A DNA stretch of 64,000 nt from Saccharicrinis sp963677345 (GCA_963677345.2 CAXXLC010000038.1:62001-126000); one strand, 5' to 3'; shown: positions 8,213-17,404, counted from the stretch's first letter. Made by a program: numbers and translations. The notes: generated from the letters alone by a model not told the origin.

Positions 8213-9820
8213 ATGTCTGATTATAAGTATCAAAAACCATTTCCTATTTTAAAGGATACCACAGATTATCGTTTGTTGACCAAAGATTATGTTTCCACTA
8301 TTGAAATTGATGGTAGAAAAATTCTTAAAGTAGATCCTCAGGGATTAAAGTTGTTAGCTAAAGAAGCGATGGCTGATGTATCTTTTTATCTTCGTCCTGC
8401 ACATCTTGAAAAAGTAGCTAAAATTTTGCAAGATGATGAAGCTTCTGATAATGATAGGTTTGTTGCACATACAATGTTGATGAATCAGGTAGTTGCTGCA
8501 GAGGGTGATTTGCCAACTTGTCAGGATACAGGTACTGCTATTGTGGTTGCAAAAAAAGGTGAGGATGTTTATACCGGAGCTTGTGATGCTGATTATTTGT
8601 CGCAAGGAGTTTATGAAACGTATAAAGATCGTAATCTGCGTTACTCTCAGGTTGTTGCTCAATCTATGTTCGAAGAAAAGAATACAGGAAATAACCTTCC
8701 TGCTCAAATAGATATTTATGCAGAACAAGGAAATAAATATGAGTTCTTGTTTTTAACAAAAGGTGGTGGTTCCGGTAATAAGACTTTCTTGTACCAGGAA
8801 ACCAAGAGTTTACTAACTGAAGAAAACTTAACCAACTTTGTTAAAAAGAAAATTAAAGACCTGGGAACGTCAGCGTGTCCTCCATATCACTTAGCGTTAG
8901 TAATTGGTGGAACTTCGGCAGAAGCAACTTTAGCAACCGTAAAGAAAGCTTCAGCAGGATACTTGGATCATTTACCAACTGAAGGTAATGAGGGAGGTCA
9001 GGCTTTTCGTGATTTAGAGTGGGAAGAAAAAGTACTTAAAATTTGCCAGGAAAGCGAAATAGGGGCTCAGTTTGGTGGTAAATATTTTGTTCATGATGTA
9101 AGAGTGATCCGTTTACCTCGTCACGCAGCTTCTTGTCCGGTAGGATTAGGTGTTAGCTGTAGTGCGGATAGAAATGTTAAAGCTAAGATTACAGAAGATG
9201 GTATCTTCCTTGAGCAATTAGAAAAAAATCCGGCAAGATTTGTTCCTGAAAGAGCTCCGGAATTAGCTCCAGCTATTGATATTGATCTGGATCAACCAAT
9301 GGCAGATGTATTGAAAGAGTTGACTAAATATCCAATTAAAACCCGTTTAAACCTTTCGGGTACTTTAATTGTGGCTCGTGATATTGCACATGCCAATATT
9401 AAAAAGATGTTGGATGAAGGCAAAGAGATGCCAGAGTATATGAAGAATCATCCGGTTTATTATGCTGGACCGGCTAAAACTCCGGATGGTATGCCATCAG
9501 GAAGTTTTGGACCAACAACTGCTGGTCGTATGGATCCATATGTTGATCTTTTCCAAAGTAAAGGTGGTTCAATGATCATGGTTGCCAAAGGAAACAGATA
9601 TCAGTCGGTTACTGATGCTTGTCAAAAACATGGTGGTTTCTATTTAGGGTCTATTGGTGGTCCTGCAGCTATTTTAGCTAAATCAAATATTAAATCTGTA
9701 GAAGTTGTTGATTTCCCGGAACTAGGAATGGAAGCTGTTCGTAAAATTCGTGTAGAGAATTTTCCTGCATTTATTATTGTAGATGATAAAGGAAATGATT
9801 TTTTTGCTGATATGAAGTAA
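8213..9820 (+). CDS. fumA: Class I (Fe-S) fumarate hydratase
   Basis: Homodimeric oxygen-sensitive fumarase that interconverts fumarate and malate in the cytosol with a [4Fe-4S] cluster. The three cluster cysteines can be placed: Cys103 in LPTCQDTGTA, Cys222 in SACPPYHLA and Cys316 in VSCSADRN. This is the spacing of E. coli FumA (105, 224, 318). Other family signatures are KGGGSGNKTF (184-192) and the C-terminal half with GPTTAGRMDPYVD, NRYQSVTDAC and GGPAAILAK. Length of 535 residues agrees with the 540-550 usual in the class. ATG 8213 follows a good promoter by 35 bases. The gene is monocistronic and ends in an intrinsic terminator. In anaerobic Bacteroidota it would run mainly in the reductive malate-to-fumarate direction for succinate formation. 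The fumA versus fumB label is nominal. Confidence 0.97.
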   Translation: MSDYKYQKPFPILKDTTDYRLLTKDYVSTIEIDGRKILKVDPQGLKLLAKEAMADVSFYLRPAHLEKVAKILQDDEASDNDRFVAHTMLMNQVVAAEGDLPTCQDTGTAIVVAKKGEDVYTGACDADYLSQGVYETYKDRNLRYSQVVAQSMFEEKNTGNNLPAQIDIYAEQGNKYEFLFLTKGGGSGNKTFLYQETKSLLTEENLTNFVKKKIKDLGTSACPPYHLALVIGGTSAEATLATVKKASAGYLDHLPTEGNEGGQAFRDLEWEEKVLKICQESEIGAQFGGKYFVHDVRVIRLPRHAASCPVGLGVSCSADRNVKAKITEDGIFLEQLEKNPARFVPERAPELAPAIDIDLDQPMADVLKELTKYPIKTRLNLSGTLIVARDIAHANIKKMLDEGKEMPEYMKNHPVYYAGPAKTPDGMPSGSFGPTTAGRMDPYVDLFQSKGGSMIMVAKGNRYQSVTDACQKHGGFYLGSIGGPAAILAKSNIKSVEVVDFPELGMEAVRKIRVENFPAFIIVDDKGNDFFADMK

Positions 9821-9867
9821 GTGTTAGTTATTAGTATTTGGTTATTAGCTATTTATTAGAATATTTT

Positions 9868-9903
9868 AAAGCTGCATCTATTTGTTAGATGTGGCTTTTT
9901 TGT
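9868..9903 (+). terminator. Intrinsic terminator of the fumarase gene
   Basis: gctgcatcta / tagatgtggc stem with a tttgt loop followed by T7, about 50 nt after the stop codon. Confidence 0.85.
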
Positions 9904-9960
9904 TTAGAGTATATTAATAGTTATTACACCTGAGGATATATGCAGCAGCAAACCGAAACT

Positions 9961-10109
9961 TTCGACTTTCAACTACTGTTTTTCTCGCAAAGCCCGCAAA
10001 ACCGGAGTTCACTATTTAAATAAAGATTCAAGCTTCAAACTCCTTAAAGTTAAGAGCGCAAAGACAAATCCTTACGGATTTTGGTTTTTGTTTCTCTGCG
10101 AGCTAATTA
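9961..10109 (+). repeat. Module A copy 4
   Basis: Full copy with a small insertion (gattcaagcttcaaactcc) that is shared with copy 5 but absent from copies 1 and 3. The tatgaaattttgtttac stretch near the end is missing. Confidence 0.8.
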
Positions 10110-10226
10110 AGACGCAGACAGGTTTAATTTACAGCTTACTTACGAAACGCTGTCAGGTCCTTTCATCAACTCATCAACTCGACAAATTAACGATTTAACA
10201 AATGATTGATTGTCATCAAATTATTT

Positions 10227-10370
10227 ATTGCTGCGCAATGTTTTTTTGGTCATCTAATTAACGCAAATTAACACGAATTATTTTAACAACGAATAAATTT
10301 GAATTACAGCTAATTAACACGAATTGGCATTTGCTTCGCAAATTGTTGCAACCTGAAACACTATGGCCTA
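10227..10370 (+). repeat. Module B copy 4
   Basis: Bounded by palindromes attgctgcgcaat (10227-10239) and tttgcttcgcaaa (10330-10342), with ggtcatctaattaacgcaaa and ttttaacaacgaataaattt between them. Confidence 0.8.
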
Positions 10371-10559
10371 ATCACTAATCTTTAATCACTAATCAATTCA
10401 TCAAATCAACAACTCGACGAATTAACAACTCAACAGCTAATTCATCCTTAATCTATCTATCCCAACAACTAAGAGGTTTCTTCGTTTACACTAAGATAAT
10501 ATACCGGAGCTGTATATCTGTCCTTGCACATTCGCGGGGAGTTATAGGGGGGGCTGTAA

Positions 10560-10776
10560 AATCCCGGGCTGTAAGCCCAGCTCAATTTAGCCCATGGCAA
10601 CGCCTTGGGAATAATAATACGTCGTGTTAATCTGCGTCCTGAAAGGACAGCTCATTGTATTCAAACAAATATTTTTGAGTTGTCCTTTCAGGACGCATAT
10701 CATTTCTGTCAATCAAAAACCCAATGCATCGCTTCGTTTTGCATTGGGCTGAAATGAGTTGTCCTTTCAGGACGTG
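10560..10776. repeat. Cluster of REP-like palindromes (CGTCCTGAAAGGACA)
   Basis: Each unit is itself a hairpin (GTCCT-gaa-AGGAC). One copy is forward (10634-10649) and two inverted copies lie at 10681-10696 and 10760-10775. Between them are hairpins cccaatgc/gcattggg (10720-10748) and gggctgtaagccc (10566-10578). I recall similar palindromes dispersed in other Bacteroidota genomes, where some are thought to be mobilised by IS200-like (RAYT) transposases. None is encoded here. Confidence 0.7.
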
Positions 10777-10910
10777 TAATTACCATGAAAATACTTTATT
10801 GTTAGCAGGCAGCACTCTTCAGTCCACAGTCTTCATTTGGCATCTTTGCAAACCTGCGCCAACCTATAGCAGCAAACCGAAACTTTCAACTTTTAACTTA
10901 TGACTTATGA

Positions 10911-11056
10911 CTTTCTCTTCTCGCAAAGCCCGCAAAACCGGAGTTCACTATTTAAATAAAGATTCAAGCTTCAAACTCCTTAAAGTTAAGAGCGCAAAGA
11001 CAAATCCTTACGGATTTTGGTTTTCATTCTGATATTTTGTTTCTCTGCGAGCTAAT
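10911..11056 (+). repeat. Module A copy 5
   Basis: Near-identical to copy 4, including gattcaagcttcaaactcc and agcgcaaagacaaatcc. Confidence 0.8.
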
Positions 11057-11209
11057 CTTTAATCTCTAATCTTTAATCATTAATCATTCTTCAAATCATC
11101 AACTCAACAACTCGACGACTTAACAACTCGACAGCTTATTCATCCCTAATCCCTAATCAACTCAACAAATTAACGATTTAACAACTGATTGATTGTTATC
11201 AAATTATTT

Positions 11210-11352
11210 ATTGCTGCGCAATGTTTTTTTGGTCATCTAATTAACGCAAATTAACACGAATTATTTTAACAACGAATAAACGCTAATTACAGCGAATTTC
11301 ACGAATTGGCATTTGCTGCGCAAATGTTGCAACCTGAAACACTATGGCCTAA
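11210..11352 (+). repeat. Module B copy 5
   Basis: Bounded by attgctgcgcaat (11210-11222) and tttgctgcgcaaa, ending in gttgcaacctgaaacac and tatggcctaaga. Confidence 0.8.
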
Positions 11353-11468
11353 GAGCTAAGAACTAAAAGCTAAGAACTAATTATAGTACCACTCGTAAGG
11401 ATATATGTAGCAGAAAACCTGGACTTTCAACTTTCAACTTTTAACTAGGAACTAATAGCTAACAACTT

Positions 11469-11867
11469 TTAGTTGCAAGAAGATGAAGAACAAGATGAAC
11501 ATCCGTCAGGAGAACAACCGCTTTTGTTTTCTATCATGGCTTCTGTAAAATCTTTAAGTAAACTTCTTTTTAATAAAGAGATATTTTCTTCAACCAAAGA
11601 AGCACTGGCTTTATATACCTCAATCTCATTGTCGAAAAGAATTTTTGCAGCCATAGGGCGAAGATTGGGCGTGATAATAATTCCAATTTCTAGTTTTTTA
11701 ATCTCGTTCATAGATAAGTATATAGAATCGGTTTCAGCCAAAGAAAAGATCGTAGTACTTTTGTCGAGCATATCATAAATAGCATAATATTGAGCTTTAT
11801 AAAAATCGTTAGCCAATAATTCCTTTTTTAATGCACTGTCTCCTAATACCGGTAAGCAAACTTTCAT
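11469..11867 (-). CDS. NifX/NifB-type cofactor-binding domain protein with Cys-rich tail
   Basis: 132 residues of the dinitrogenase iron-molybdenum cofactor (NifX/NafY/ORP) fold, PF02579-like: MKVCLPVLGDSALKKEL at the start, then the alternating strands and helices of the fold (IYLSMNEIKKLEIGIIITPN, EIEVYKASASLVEENISLL). The C-terminus is CSPDGCSSCSSSSCN, with five cysteines that could bind a metal or Fe-S species. Family members carry or shuttle metal-sulfur clusters. This one stands alone, 11 kb from two further NifX-like genes in the ORP-like operon. No nif genes are seen, so nitrogen fixation is not implied. Its actual ligand is unknown. Confidence 0.75.
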   Translation of the reverse strand: MKVCLPVLGDSALKKELLANDFYKAQYYAIYDMLDKSTTIFSLAETDSIYLSMNEIKKLEIGIIITPNLRPMAAKILFDNEIEVYKASASLVEENISLLKRSLLKDFTEAMIENKSGCSPDGCSSCSSSSCN

Positions 11868-12264
11868 AATAATTTGTTTTTAGAGGTTAAATAAATGTAC
11901 CAAAATGTTTTGTTTTCATTGTTATTCTACATTTATGTAGGATTGATTTTTATCTTAATGTTTCCTTAATGCTTTGTTTAACAATGAATACACCTTGTTT
12001 TGGTGTGTTTGTTGTGTAATAAAGTGCAATGTTCAGGCCAGAATCATAAGTACGCTGTTCTTAGTCTGCTTGCTGCCCACTGCTTACTGTTGGCAGTCTA
12101 CTGAAAACTATCCTCTGACGATCTATAACAAAGGCCAATGTTTGTTATTAAAAATAATTTTAATAAATAATAATACTTCAATAGGGGTAAATAATTTTAA
12201 CGTTGTCTTTTAATTAGAAAGATTTATTAATCGATAGAAATATTTACCCAAAATAATTAATATC
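11868..12264. other. Intergenic region, no gene
   Basis: It serves as divergent upstream DNA for the NifX-like gene (minus) and the CarboxypepD-reg gene (plus). A small hairpin acacc-ttgtttt-ggtgt lies near 11988-12005. The middle (12040-12120) is GC-richer and reads cttgctgcccactgc and actgttggcagtctactg, filler resembling 10800-10860. Confidence 0.6.
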
Positions 12265-13585
12265 ATGAGAACTTTAAAAAATAATACCAATCTAAGGATG
12301 TATCAAATCCTTATTGCCATAATTTTTATGGTAGGAATTGCTCCTGTTACAATATTTGCATCTTCAGTTATTGATGAAGAAGTTTTGCCTGATACATTAA
12401 ATACTATTCAATACCGGGGGAAAGTTGTTGATAGTGAATCTGGTGATCCTCTAGTTTTTGCAACACTTACATTGGAAGGAACTAATATTGCAACTGTTTC
12501 TAATTCAGAGGGTAGTTTCCTTGTTAAAAGTACCTAAAGATATTTATCCAGGTAGTAAAGTTCATGTTTCTTATCTGGGATATAAAAATAAGGATTTTGT
12601 TTTGTCAGAACTTAAGCCGGACAGGAATAAACTAAGGCTTGATGTGTTAACAGTTTCGTTAGCCGAAGTTAATGTATTACCTAAGGATGCCAATCAGATC
12701 ATTCGTGAGGTTATAGCCCGCAAAAAAGAAAATTACGTGCAAGAGCCTTTGCGTATGACTACTTTTTACAGGGAGACAATTAAGCGCAGACGTAATTACG
12801 TATCATTAGCTGAAGCTGTAATAGATGTTCATAAACAAGCCTATTCTAATTATCGTCTGGATGGAATGAGGCTGTACAAGGCTCGTAAAGATGCTGATTA
12901 TTCAAAAATGGATACACTTACTTTTAAACTACAAGGAGGTCCTTACTCAAGTTTAATGTTAGATATTATGAAAGAACCATTCTCGATCATAAATACTGAA
13001 GATATGGACTACTATGATTTTAATCTTGAAACAATCACTAAAGTAAATGATAAAATTATTTATGTAGTTGGTTTTGTACAAAAGCCTTATGTAGAAGATC
13101 CTCTTTTTTATGGTAAGTTGTATATAGATGCTGAATCGATGGCTGTAACCAGTGCTAATTACAGTATTAATATTGAGGATAAGCAAAAAGCCTCGGCTAT
13201 GTTTATTAAGCGCAAACCGGTTGGAGCTGTTGTTTATCCTACTGAAGCCAGCTACTTGGTCAATTATCGTAAACAAGATGGTAAATGGATGTATAGTTAT
13301 TCAAGAGGACAGATTACTTTTAAAGTAAACTGGAAGAAAAAATGGTTTAATACCACCTATACTTCAACACTGGAAATGGCTGTTACCGATTGGCGTAAGG
13401 CTACAGAAAAGCCATTTAAAGTAAGTGAAAGAATGAAAAATAATATTGTTCTTCAAGATCAGGTTGATGGTTTTACAGATCCTCTGTTTTGGGGTGATTA
13501 TAATGTTATTGAACCGGAAGCTAGTATTGAGTCTGTTATTAAGAAAATTAAAAAACGTATTGAAAAGCTAAGTGACCAAGAGTAA
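12265..13585 (+). pseudogene. Secreted CarboxypepD-reg-like domain protein, frameshifted
   Basis: A 90-codon frame begins with a signal peptide (MRTLKNNTNLRMYQILIAII, FMVGIAPVTIFASS) and a carboxypeptidase-regulatory-like domain (YRGKVVDSESGDPLVFATLT, TVSNSEGSFLVK) and stops at 12537. The rest of the protein is in the next frame: VPKDIYPGSKVHVSYLGYK to KRIEKLSDQE at 13585. Dropping one A from the A4 run at 12526-12529 joins SFLVK to VPKDIY and restores about 440 residues. The C-terminal part matches the same region of the gene at 49259-50791 (for example FYRETIK, EAVIDVHKQAYSNY, LQGGPYSSLMLDI, YVVGF, YGKLYID). The role is unknown, probably periplasmic or outer-membrane. The frameshift may be a real null allele or an indel error. 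Confidence 0.8.
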
Positions 13586-13918
13586 AAATATATTGATCTA
13601 ATCAGGATTATAAGCTACGATTGTTTTATCTAAATCGCTAAAAAAAAATCACACCTTCCTGCATCAGGTGCTTAAACAATATGCGATTTTACGATAAAAC
13701 AATCTTGTTTTTTGCTTACCTGACGAGGTTTAGGAGAAACAAGACGGCTACTGCAATATTATCAAATTTCAACTCTTCGCATGATTTAGTTTTTTTTATG
13801 ATGAATCTTTAATAATGATATTGTAAAAACAAGCAATTTGACCTAAATTCGCAGCTGTAAAGGCGATGACGATACGCCTTATAAGTTATTCATTAAAGAC
13901 ATATTACATTGAAGCTGA
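13586..13918. other. Intergenic region with a long inverted repeat
   Basis: No gene. The inverted repeat 13619-13705 is listed separately. A second small hairpin, aaggcg-atgacgata-cgcctt, sits at 13859-13880 just before the methyltransferase start. Confidence 0.6.
13619..13705. repeat. 20-bp inverted repeat enclosing a smaller hairpin
   Basis: Left arm gattgttttatctaaatcgc and right arm gcgattttacgataaaacaatc pair almost completely. The loop holds cacacctt...gcatcaggtg, which can form its own short stem. It could act as the terminator of the upstream gene or be a small MITE-like element. There is no poly-T directly after the right arm (cttgttttttg follows). Confidence 0.6.
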
Positions 13919-15061
13919 TTGCAAAAAACTTTTCATGGGCTGGAGGGTGTTCTAGCTGAGGAATTAAAGGGAATAGGGGCTCAGGATATTAAAGAGGTTA
14001 ACAGAGCCGTAGAGTTTGAAGGAGATAAGGAAATTTTGTATAAGTCAAACTTGTTGTTGCGAACTGCAATCAGGGTACTTCACCCCATTCATAAATTTAC
14101 TGCAAAAAGCGATCAGGAATTATATGATGGCATTAAAAAGTTTGACTGGTCAACAATAATGGCTGTTGATAATACTTTAGCTATTGATCCGGTAGTTTAT
14201 TCAGAAATTTTTACGCATTCTAAGTTTGTTGCTTTAAAAGCTAAAGATGCTATAGTAGATCAGTTTAGAGATAAGTTTGGTAAGCGTCCTTCTGTTGATG
14301 TAGAAAATCCTTCTGTGCGGTTGGTGATTCATATTGCCAAAGATAGTGTTACGATATCAATGGATAGTTCAGGCGATTCACTGCATAAAAGAGGCTATAG
14401 AGTTGGAAACCATAAAGCTCCACTTAATGAGGTGTTAGCTGCCGGGATGGTATTGCTTTCGGGATGGGATAAAAAAATGGCTTTGATTGATCCAATGTGT
14501 GGTTCTGGAACTATTTTAATGGAAGCAGTAATGTATGCACGTAATTATCCTCCCGGACTTCATAAAAAGAGTTTTGGTTTTATGGGGTGGAATGATTATG
14601 ATGAAGCGTTATGGAATAAAATTGTGGAGGAGGCAAAAGATAAAATTGAACATCCGCGATTAAAGATTTTTGGTAGTGATGCATCTGTGAGAGCCATTGA
14701 TATTGCACGTGAGTCGGCTTTAGGATTTAGATTTAACAGAGATATTAATTTTTCAGTGTCATCATTTGAAAAATTAGAGCCACATTACCCTAAAGGAATG
14801 ATTATTATGAATCCACCTTATGGAGAGCGTTTGATGAAAGATAAGGATATTGTTGATTTTTACAGGATGATAGGAAATCAATTAAAACATACCTTTACCG
14901 GATATGATGCATGGATCATCACTTCTAACAAAGAGGCTTTAAAGAATGTAGGCTTAAAGCCATTAGAAAAGCTTAGGTTATATAATGGCGCTTTAGAATG
15001 TGGATACCATAAGTTTAATATTTATGATGGTACCATGAAAAAGATTATTAAGTTCAGATAG
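13919..15061 (+). CDS. THUMP-domain class I RNA methyltransferase (RlmL-like)
   Basis: SAM-dependent N2-guanine methyltransferase of the RlmL/UPF0020 family acting on 23S rRNA. The N-terminal ferredoxin-like/THUMP part covers about residues 1-160. The Rossmann methyltransferase domain carries DPMCGSGTILMEA (motif I) and NPPYGERL (motif IV, catalytic). Relatives start with text like MKLIAKTFHGLEGVL. Here TTG AAG CTG ATT GCA AAA (from 13909) encodes KLIAK in one frame, and TFHGLEGVL follows in the next, because the A6 run at 13923-13928 seems one base too long. In the main frame the first possible start is TTG at 13919, directly after a TGA. So the gene either starts there, six codons short, or carries an N-terminal frameshift. 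The remainder (380 residues) is intact. Confidence 0.85.
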   Translation: MQKTFHGLEGVLAEELKGIGAQDIKEVNRAVEFEGDKEILYKSNLLLRTAIRVLHPIHKFTAKSDQELYDGIKKFDWSTIMAVDNTLAIDPVVYSEIFTHSKFVALKAKDAIVDQFRDKFGKRPSVDVENPSVRLVIHIAKDSVTISMDSSGDSLHKRGYRVGNHKAPLNEVLAAGMVLLSGWDKKMALIDPMCGSGTILMEAVMYARNYPPGLHKKSFGFMGWNDYDEALWNKIVEEAKDKIEHPRLKIFGSDASVRAIDIARESALGFRFNRDINFSVSSFEKLEPHYPKGMIIMNPPYGERLMKDKDIVDFYRMIGNQLKHTFTGYDAWIITSNKEALKNVGLKPLEKLRLYNGALECGYHKFNIYDGTMKKIIKFR

Positions 15062-15182
15062 ATACGAGTTAAAAGTGAAATGTCGAAAGTTGAAAGTCAA
15101 TAAGACTGACAGGCTGTTGAATGTTTGATTTAACAGTTTATATAAACTAATGACAATGCACTAAAGGCAAGTTGCTAACGAC

Positions 15183-15226
15183 TGAAAAAAAAGTTACACC
15201 TGAAATTCAAGTGTAGCTTTTTTTAT
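15183..15226. terminator. Bidirectional intrinsic terminator
   Basis: A8 then agttacac / gtgtagct around tgaaattcaa, then T7. It lies between the convergent methyltransferase (+) and serB (-) genes. Confidence 0.8.
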
Positions 15227-15286
15227 AGTTTTTTATTCTCTATGCTCTATGCTCCGTGCTCCCAACTTCATATTCCTTTAATTCTT

Positions 15287-16510
15287 TTATCTGTTAATTT
15301 CTCTGTCTCTGAAACCAAGCATATAAAGAATTGCATCTAGTCCTAATGTAGAAATTGAGTTGTCGGCACCTGCTTTTACTTTTGGTTTTGCATGGAAAGC
15401 AATACCTAGTCCGGCCAACTGTAGCATAGGAAGATCGTTAGAGCCATCGCCAACAGCAATTACCTGATCTAAATGAATATCCTCTTTAAATGCCAGAAGT
15501 TTAAGTAATTCAGCTTTTCTTTTTCCATCAACAATATCACCAATGTGTTTCCCTGTTAGTTTTCCTTTTTTGATTTCAAGTTCATTCGAGAAAACATAGT
15601 CAACACCCAATCTTGCTTTAAGATAATTTCCGAAATAGTTAAATCCACCAGATAAAATAGCTGTTCTGTAGCCATATTTATTTAAAGTTTGCATCAGGCG
15701 TTCTGCTCCTTCGGTAATAGGAAGGTTTTCAGCCACTTCTTTCATTACATTTTCATTCAAACCCTTAAGTAAACTAACCCTTTGAATAAAGCTTTCATTA
15801 AAGTCAATATCACCTCGCATGGCAGCTTCGGTAATCTTTTTTACTTTAGCTCCAACACCGGCTCTTTCTGCAAGTTCATCGATAACTTCAGTTTGAATAA
15901 GAGTAGAGTCCATATCAAAGCAAACCAAGCGACGGTTTCTTCTGAAAATATTGTCTTCCTGAAATGCGATATCAACGCCGATTTTACTAGAAAGTTCCAT
16001 GAAATCGCTTTTCATAATCTCAGCATCAATGGGGGTGCCTCTAACCGAAAACTCAACTACAGCTTTGTTTTGAGTAGGTTCGTTGTTAAGATCAATTCTT
16101 CCGGAAAGACGGGTGATCGTGTCAATATTTAATTGTTGTGAAGAAATAACACGGGTTACTTTTGCCATATGCTCTGCTGTTATTTTTCGTGCCAGCAAAG
16201 TAATAATGAATCTTTCTTTTCCCTGGTGTGTTACCCACTCGCCATATCTTTGTTCAGAAATAGGGGTAAATTTAATTTTAACACCAATTTCGTATGATTT
16301 AAAAAGTAAGTCTTTTAAAATAGGGGCTGATTCATAAGCTTGAGGAACTTCAAATAAAATTCCTAATCCAAGATCGTCGTGAATAACAGCTTGACCAATG
16401 TCAAGTATTTGTACGTTATAATGTGATAATATTTCTGTTAATGATGAAGTTAACCCGGGTTTGTCTTCTCCGGAGATATTAACAAGAATGATCTCTCTAT
16501 TATTAGCCAT
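15287..16510 (-). CDS. serB: Phosphoserine phosphatase with N-terminal ACT domains
   Basis: Catalyses the last step of serine biosynthesis, L-phosphoserine to L-serine, in the cytosol. Two ACT-like regulatory domains occupy the first 190 residues (EIILVNISGEDKPGLTSSL, then RFIITLLARKITAEHMAKVT). The HAD phosphatase domain follows with motif I CFDMDSTLIQTE (nucleophile and general acid aspartates), motif II LSGGFNYF, a conserved lysine in GKRKAELLK and motif III VGDGSNDLPML. I take ATG 16510 (MANNREIILVN) as the start; an in-frame ATG 27 bases upstream would add nine residues not expected in the family. The gene ends in the shared convergent terminator and has a weak TTACTTTG-like element upstream. 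Confidence 0.95.
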   Translation of the reverse strand: MANNREIILVNISGEDKPGLTSSLTEILSHYNVQILDIGQAVIHDDLGLGILFEVPQAYESAPILKDLLFKSYEIGVKIKFTPISEQRYGEWVTHQGKERFIITLLARKITAEHMAKVTRVISSQQLNIDTITRLSGRIDLNNEPTQNKAVVEFSVRGTPIDAEIMKSDFMELSSKIGVDIAFQEDNIFRRNRRLVCFDMDSTLIQTEVIDELAERAGVGAKVKKITEAAMRGDIDFNESFIQRVSLLKGLNENVMKEVAENLPITEGAERLMQTLNKYGYRTAILSGGFNYFGNYLKARLGVDYVFSNELEIKKGKLTGKHIGDIVDGKRKAELLKLLAFKEDIHLDQVIAVGDGSNDLPMLQLAGLGIAFHAKPKVKAGADNSISTLGLDAILYMLGFRDREINR

Positions 16511-16640
16511 GAGTTTTGTAATGTTTTCAATAAACAAAAATAATAAATCAAAGTAAACTCAGTCAGAAGGAGATGGAAAATAATGACAGATTTCATCTTT
16601 TTTAACATCGTAATAGTATTAATCTCATCCTTAATCCTAA

Positions 16641-16730
16641 CAACTAAGAGCTAAGAGCTAAGAGCTAAGAGCTAAGAGCTAAGGGCTAAGGGCTAGGAGC
16701 TAAGGGCTAAGAACTAACAACTAAAAGCTT
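16641..16730 (+). repeat. 7-nt degenerate array (gagctaa type)
   Basis: About twelve consecutive heptads: gagctaa several times, then gggctaa, gggctag, gagctaa, gggctaa, gaactaa, caactaa. The reverse-complement version (ttagctc) occurs at 7141-7180 and 32340-32375. Confidence 0.85.
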
Positions 16731-16853
16731 TCTTCGCCTACATCTGTCAGCTAATGACCTAATGACCTAATGGCCTAATCCTTAATCCTTAATCAAATCA
16801 TCAATTCAACAACTCGACGATTTAACAACATACTAATAGTCATCAGATTATTT

Positions 16854-17044
16854 ATTGCTGCGCAATGTTTTTTTTGGTCATCTAATTTCCGCAAATTATC
16901 ACGAATTCTTTATAAATGCGAATTGCAACGAATGATTACGAATTATCACGAATTATTTTAACAACGAATAAATTTGAATTACAGTTAATTAATACGAATT
17001 GTTATTTGCTGCACAAATGTTGCAATTTGAAATACTGTGGCCTT
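16854..17044 (+). repeat. Module B copy 6, expanded
   Basis: Starts with attgctgcgcaat and ends with ttgctgcacaaatgttgcaa. It contains an extra ~45 bp (ttataaatgcgaattgcaac, then gaatgattacgaatt) not present in copy 7, which is otherwise almost identical. Confidence 0.8.
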
Positions 17045-17123
17045 ACGCCCTAATCAATTCAACAACTCGACGAATTATCAACTCGACAGCTAATTCATCC
17101 TTAATCCCTAATCAAAAACAGAA

Positions 17124-17366
17124 CACCTCTTTAGCACAGGAGCCCCGGCATCAGCTGGTGAGCCATAAAACAAGGAAATTTAGATTAAAAAAATCGGTGC
17201 TGTTTGAAGCCCGTAGGCACGAAGGGCGAGTTCAGCGATTTTAATCTAAATGACGTAGTTTTTATGAGCTCGCAAGGTGTAGCCGGCGGACTTTTTTGTT
17301 TACTTTTTTTGACTGTAGAAAAAAAGTAAAAGCCATGGCGGCTTGAGCAAAAAGTATAAATCTTTA
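17124..17366 (+). repeat. Module C copy 2
   Basis: About 95% identical by eye to 2003-2243, including the inverted repeat (17178-17251) and the later stem (tttactttttttgactg paired with aaaaaagtaaa). The compensating change cctactttt/aaaagtagg in copy 1 to tttactttt/aaaagtaaa here keeps the stem paired, which supports a folded RNA or DNA structure. Confidence 0.8.
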
Positions 17367-17404
17367 GAAGGATATATGCAGCAGTAAATGACTTTCAATT
17401 TTTA

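Larger units (their letters stand above)
9904..11468. other. 1.6-kb repeat tract between fumarase and the NifX-like gene
   Basis: There is no gene. Order: module D text (9933-9951), module A (9961-10109), 8-nt words, module B (10227-10370), more 7/8-nt words (10370-10455), a block of palindromic CCTGAAAGG units (10560-10776), module A (10911-11056), 7/8-nt words (11056-11180), module B (11210-11352), gagctaa words, module D text (11382-11415) and ctttcaa words up to 11450. The A-word-B order is repeated twice, so part of the tract looks like a duplication about 950 bp apart. Confidence 0.75.

Noticed and set aside
8354..8728. 124-codon minus-strand frame inside the fumarase gene
   Set aside because: Antisense shadow of a confidently identified gene.
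11974..12213. 79-codon plus-strand frame
   Set aside because: It lies in filler-type DNA, has no ribosome-binding site or motif, and its composition is unlike the neighbouring genes.
16999..17244. 81-codon plus-strand frame across modules B and C (ends KKSVLFEARRHEGRVQRF)
   Set aside because: It runs through repeat modules of different origin and is not kept in the other module C copy in the same way. It has no domain; it is a by-product of the repeat.
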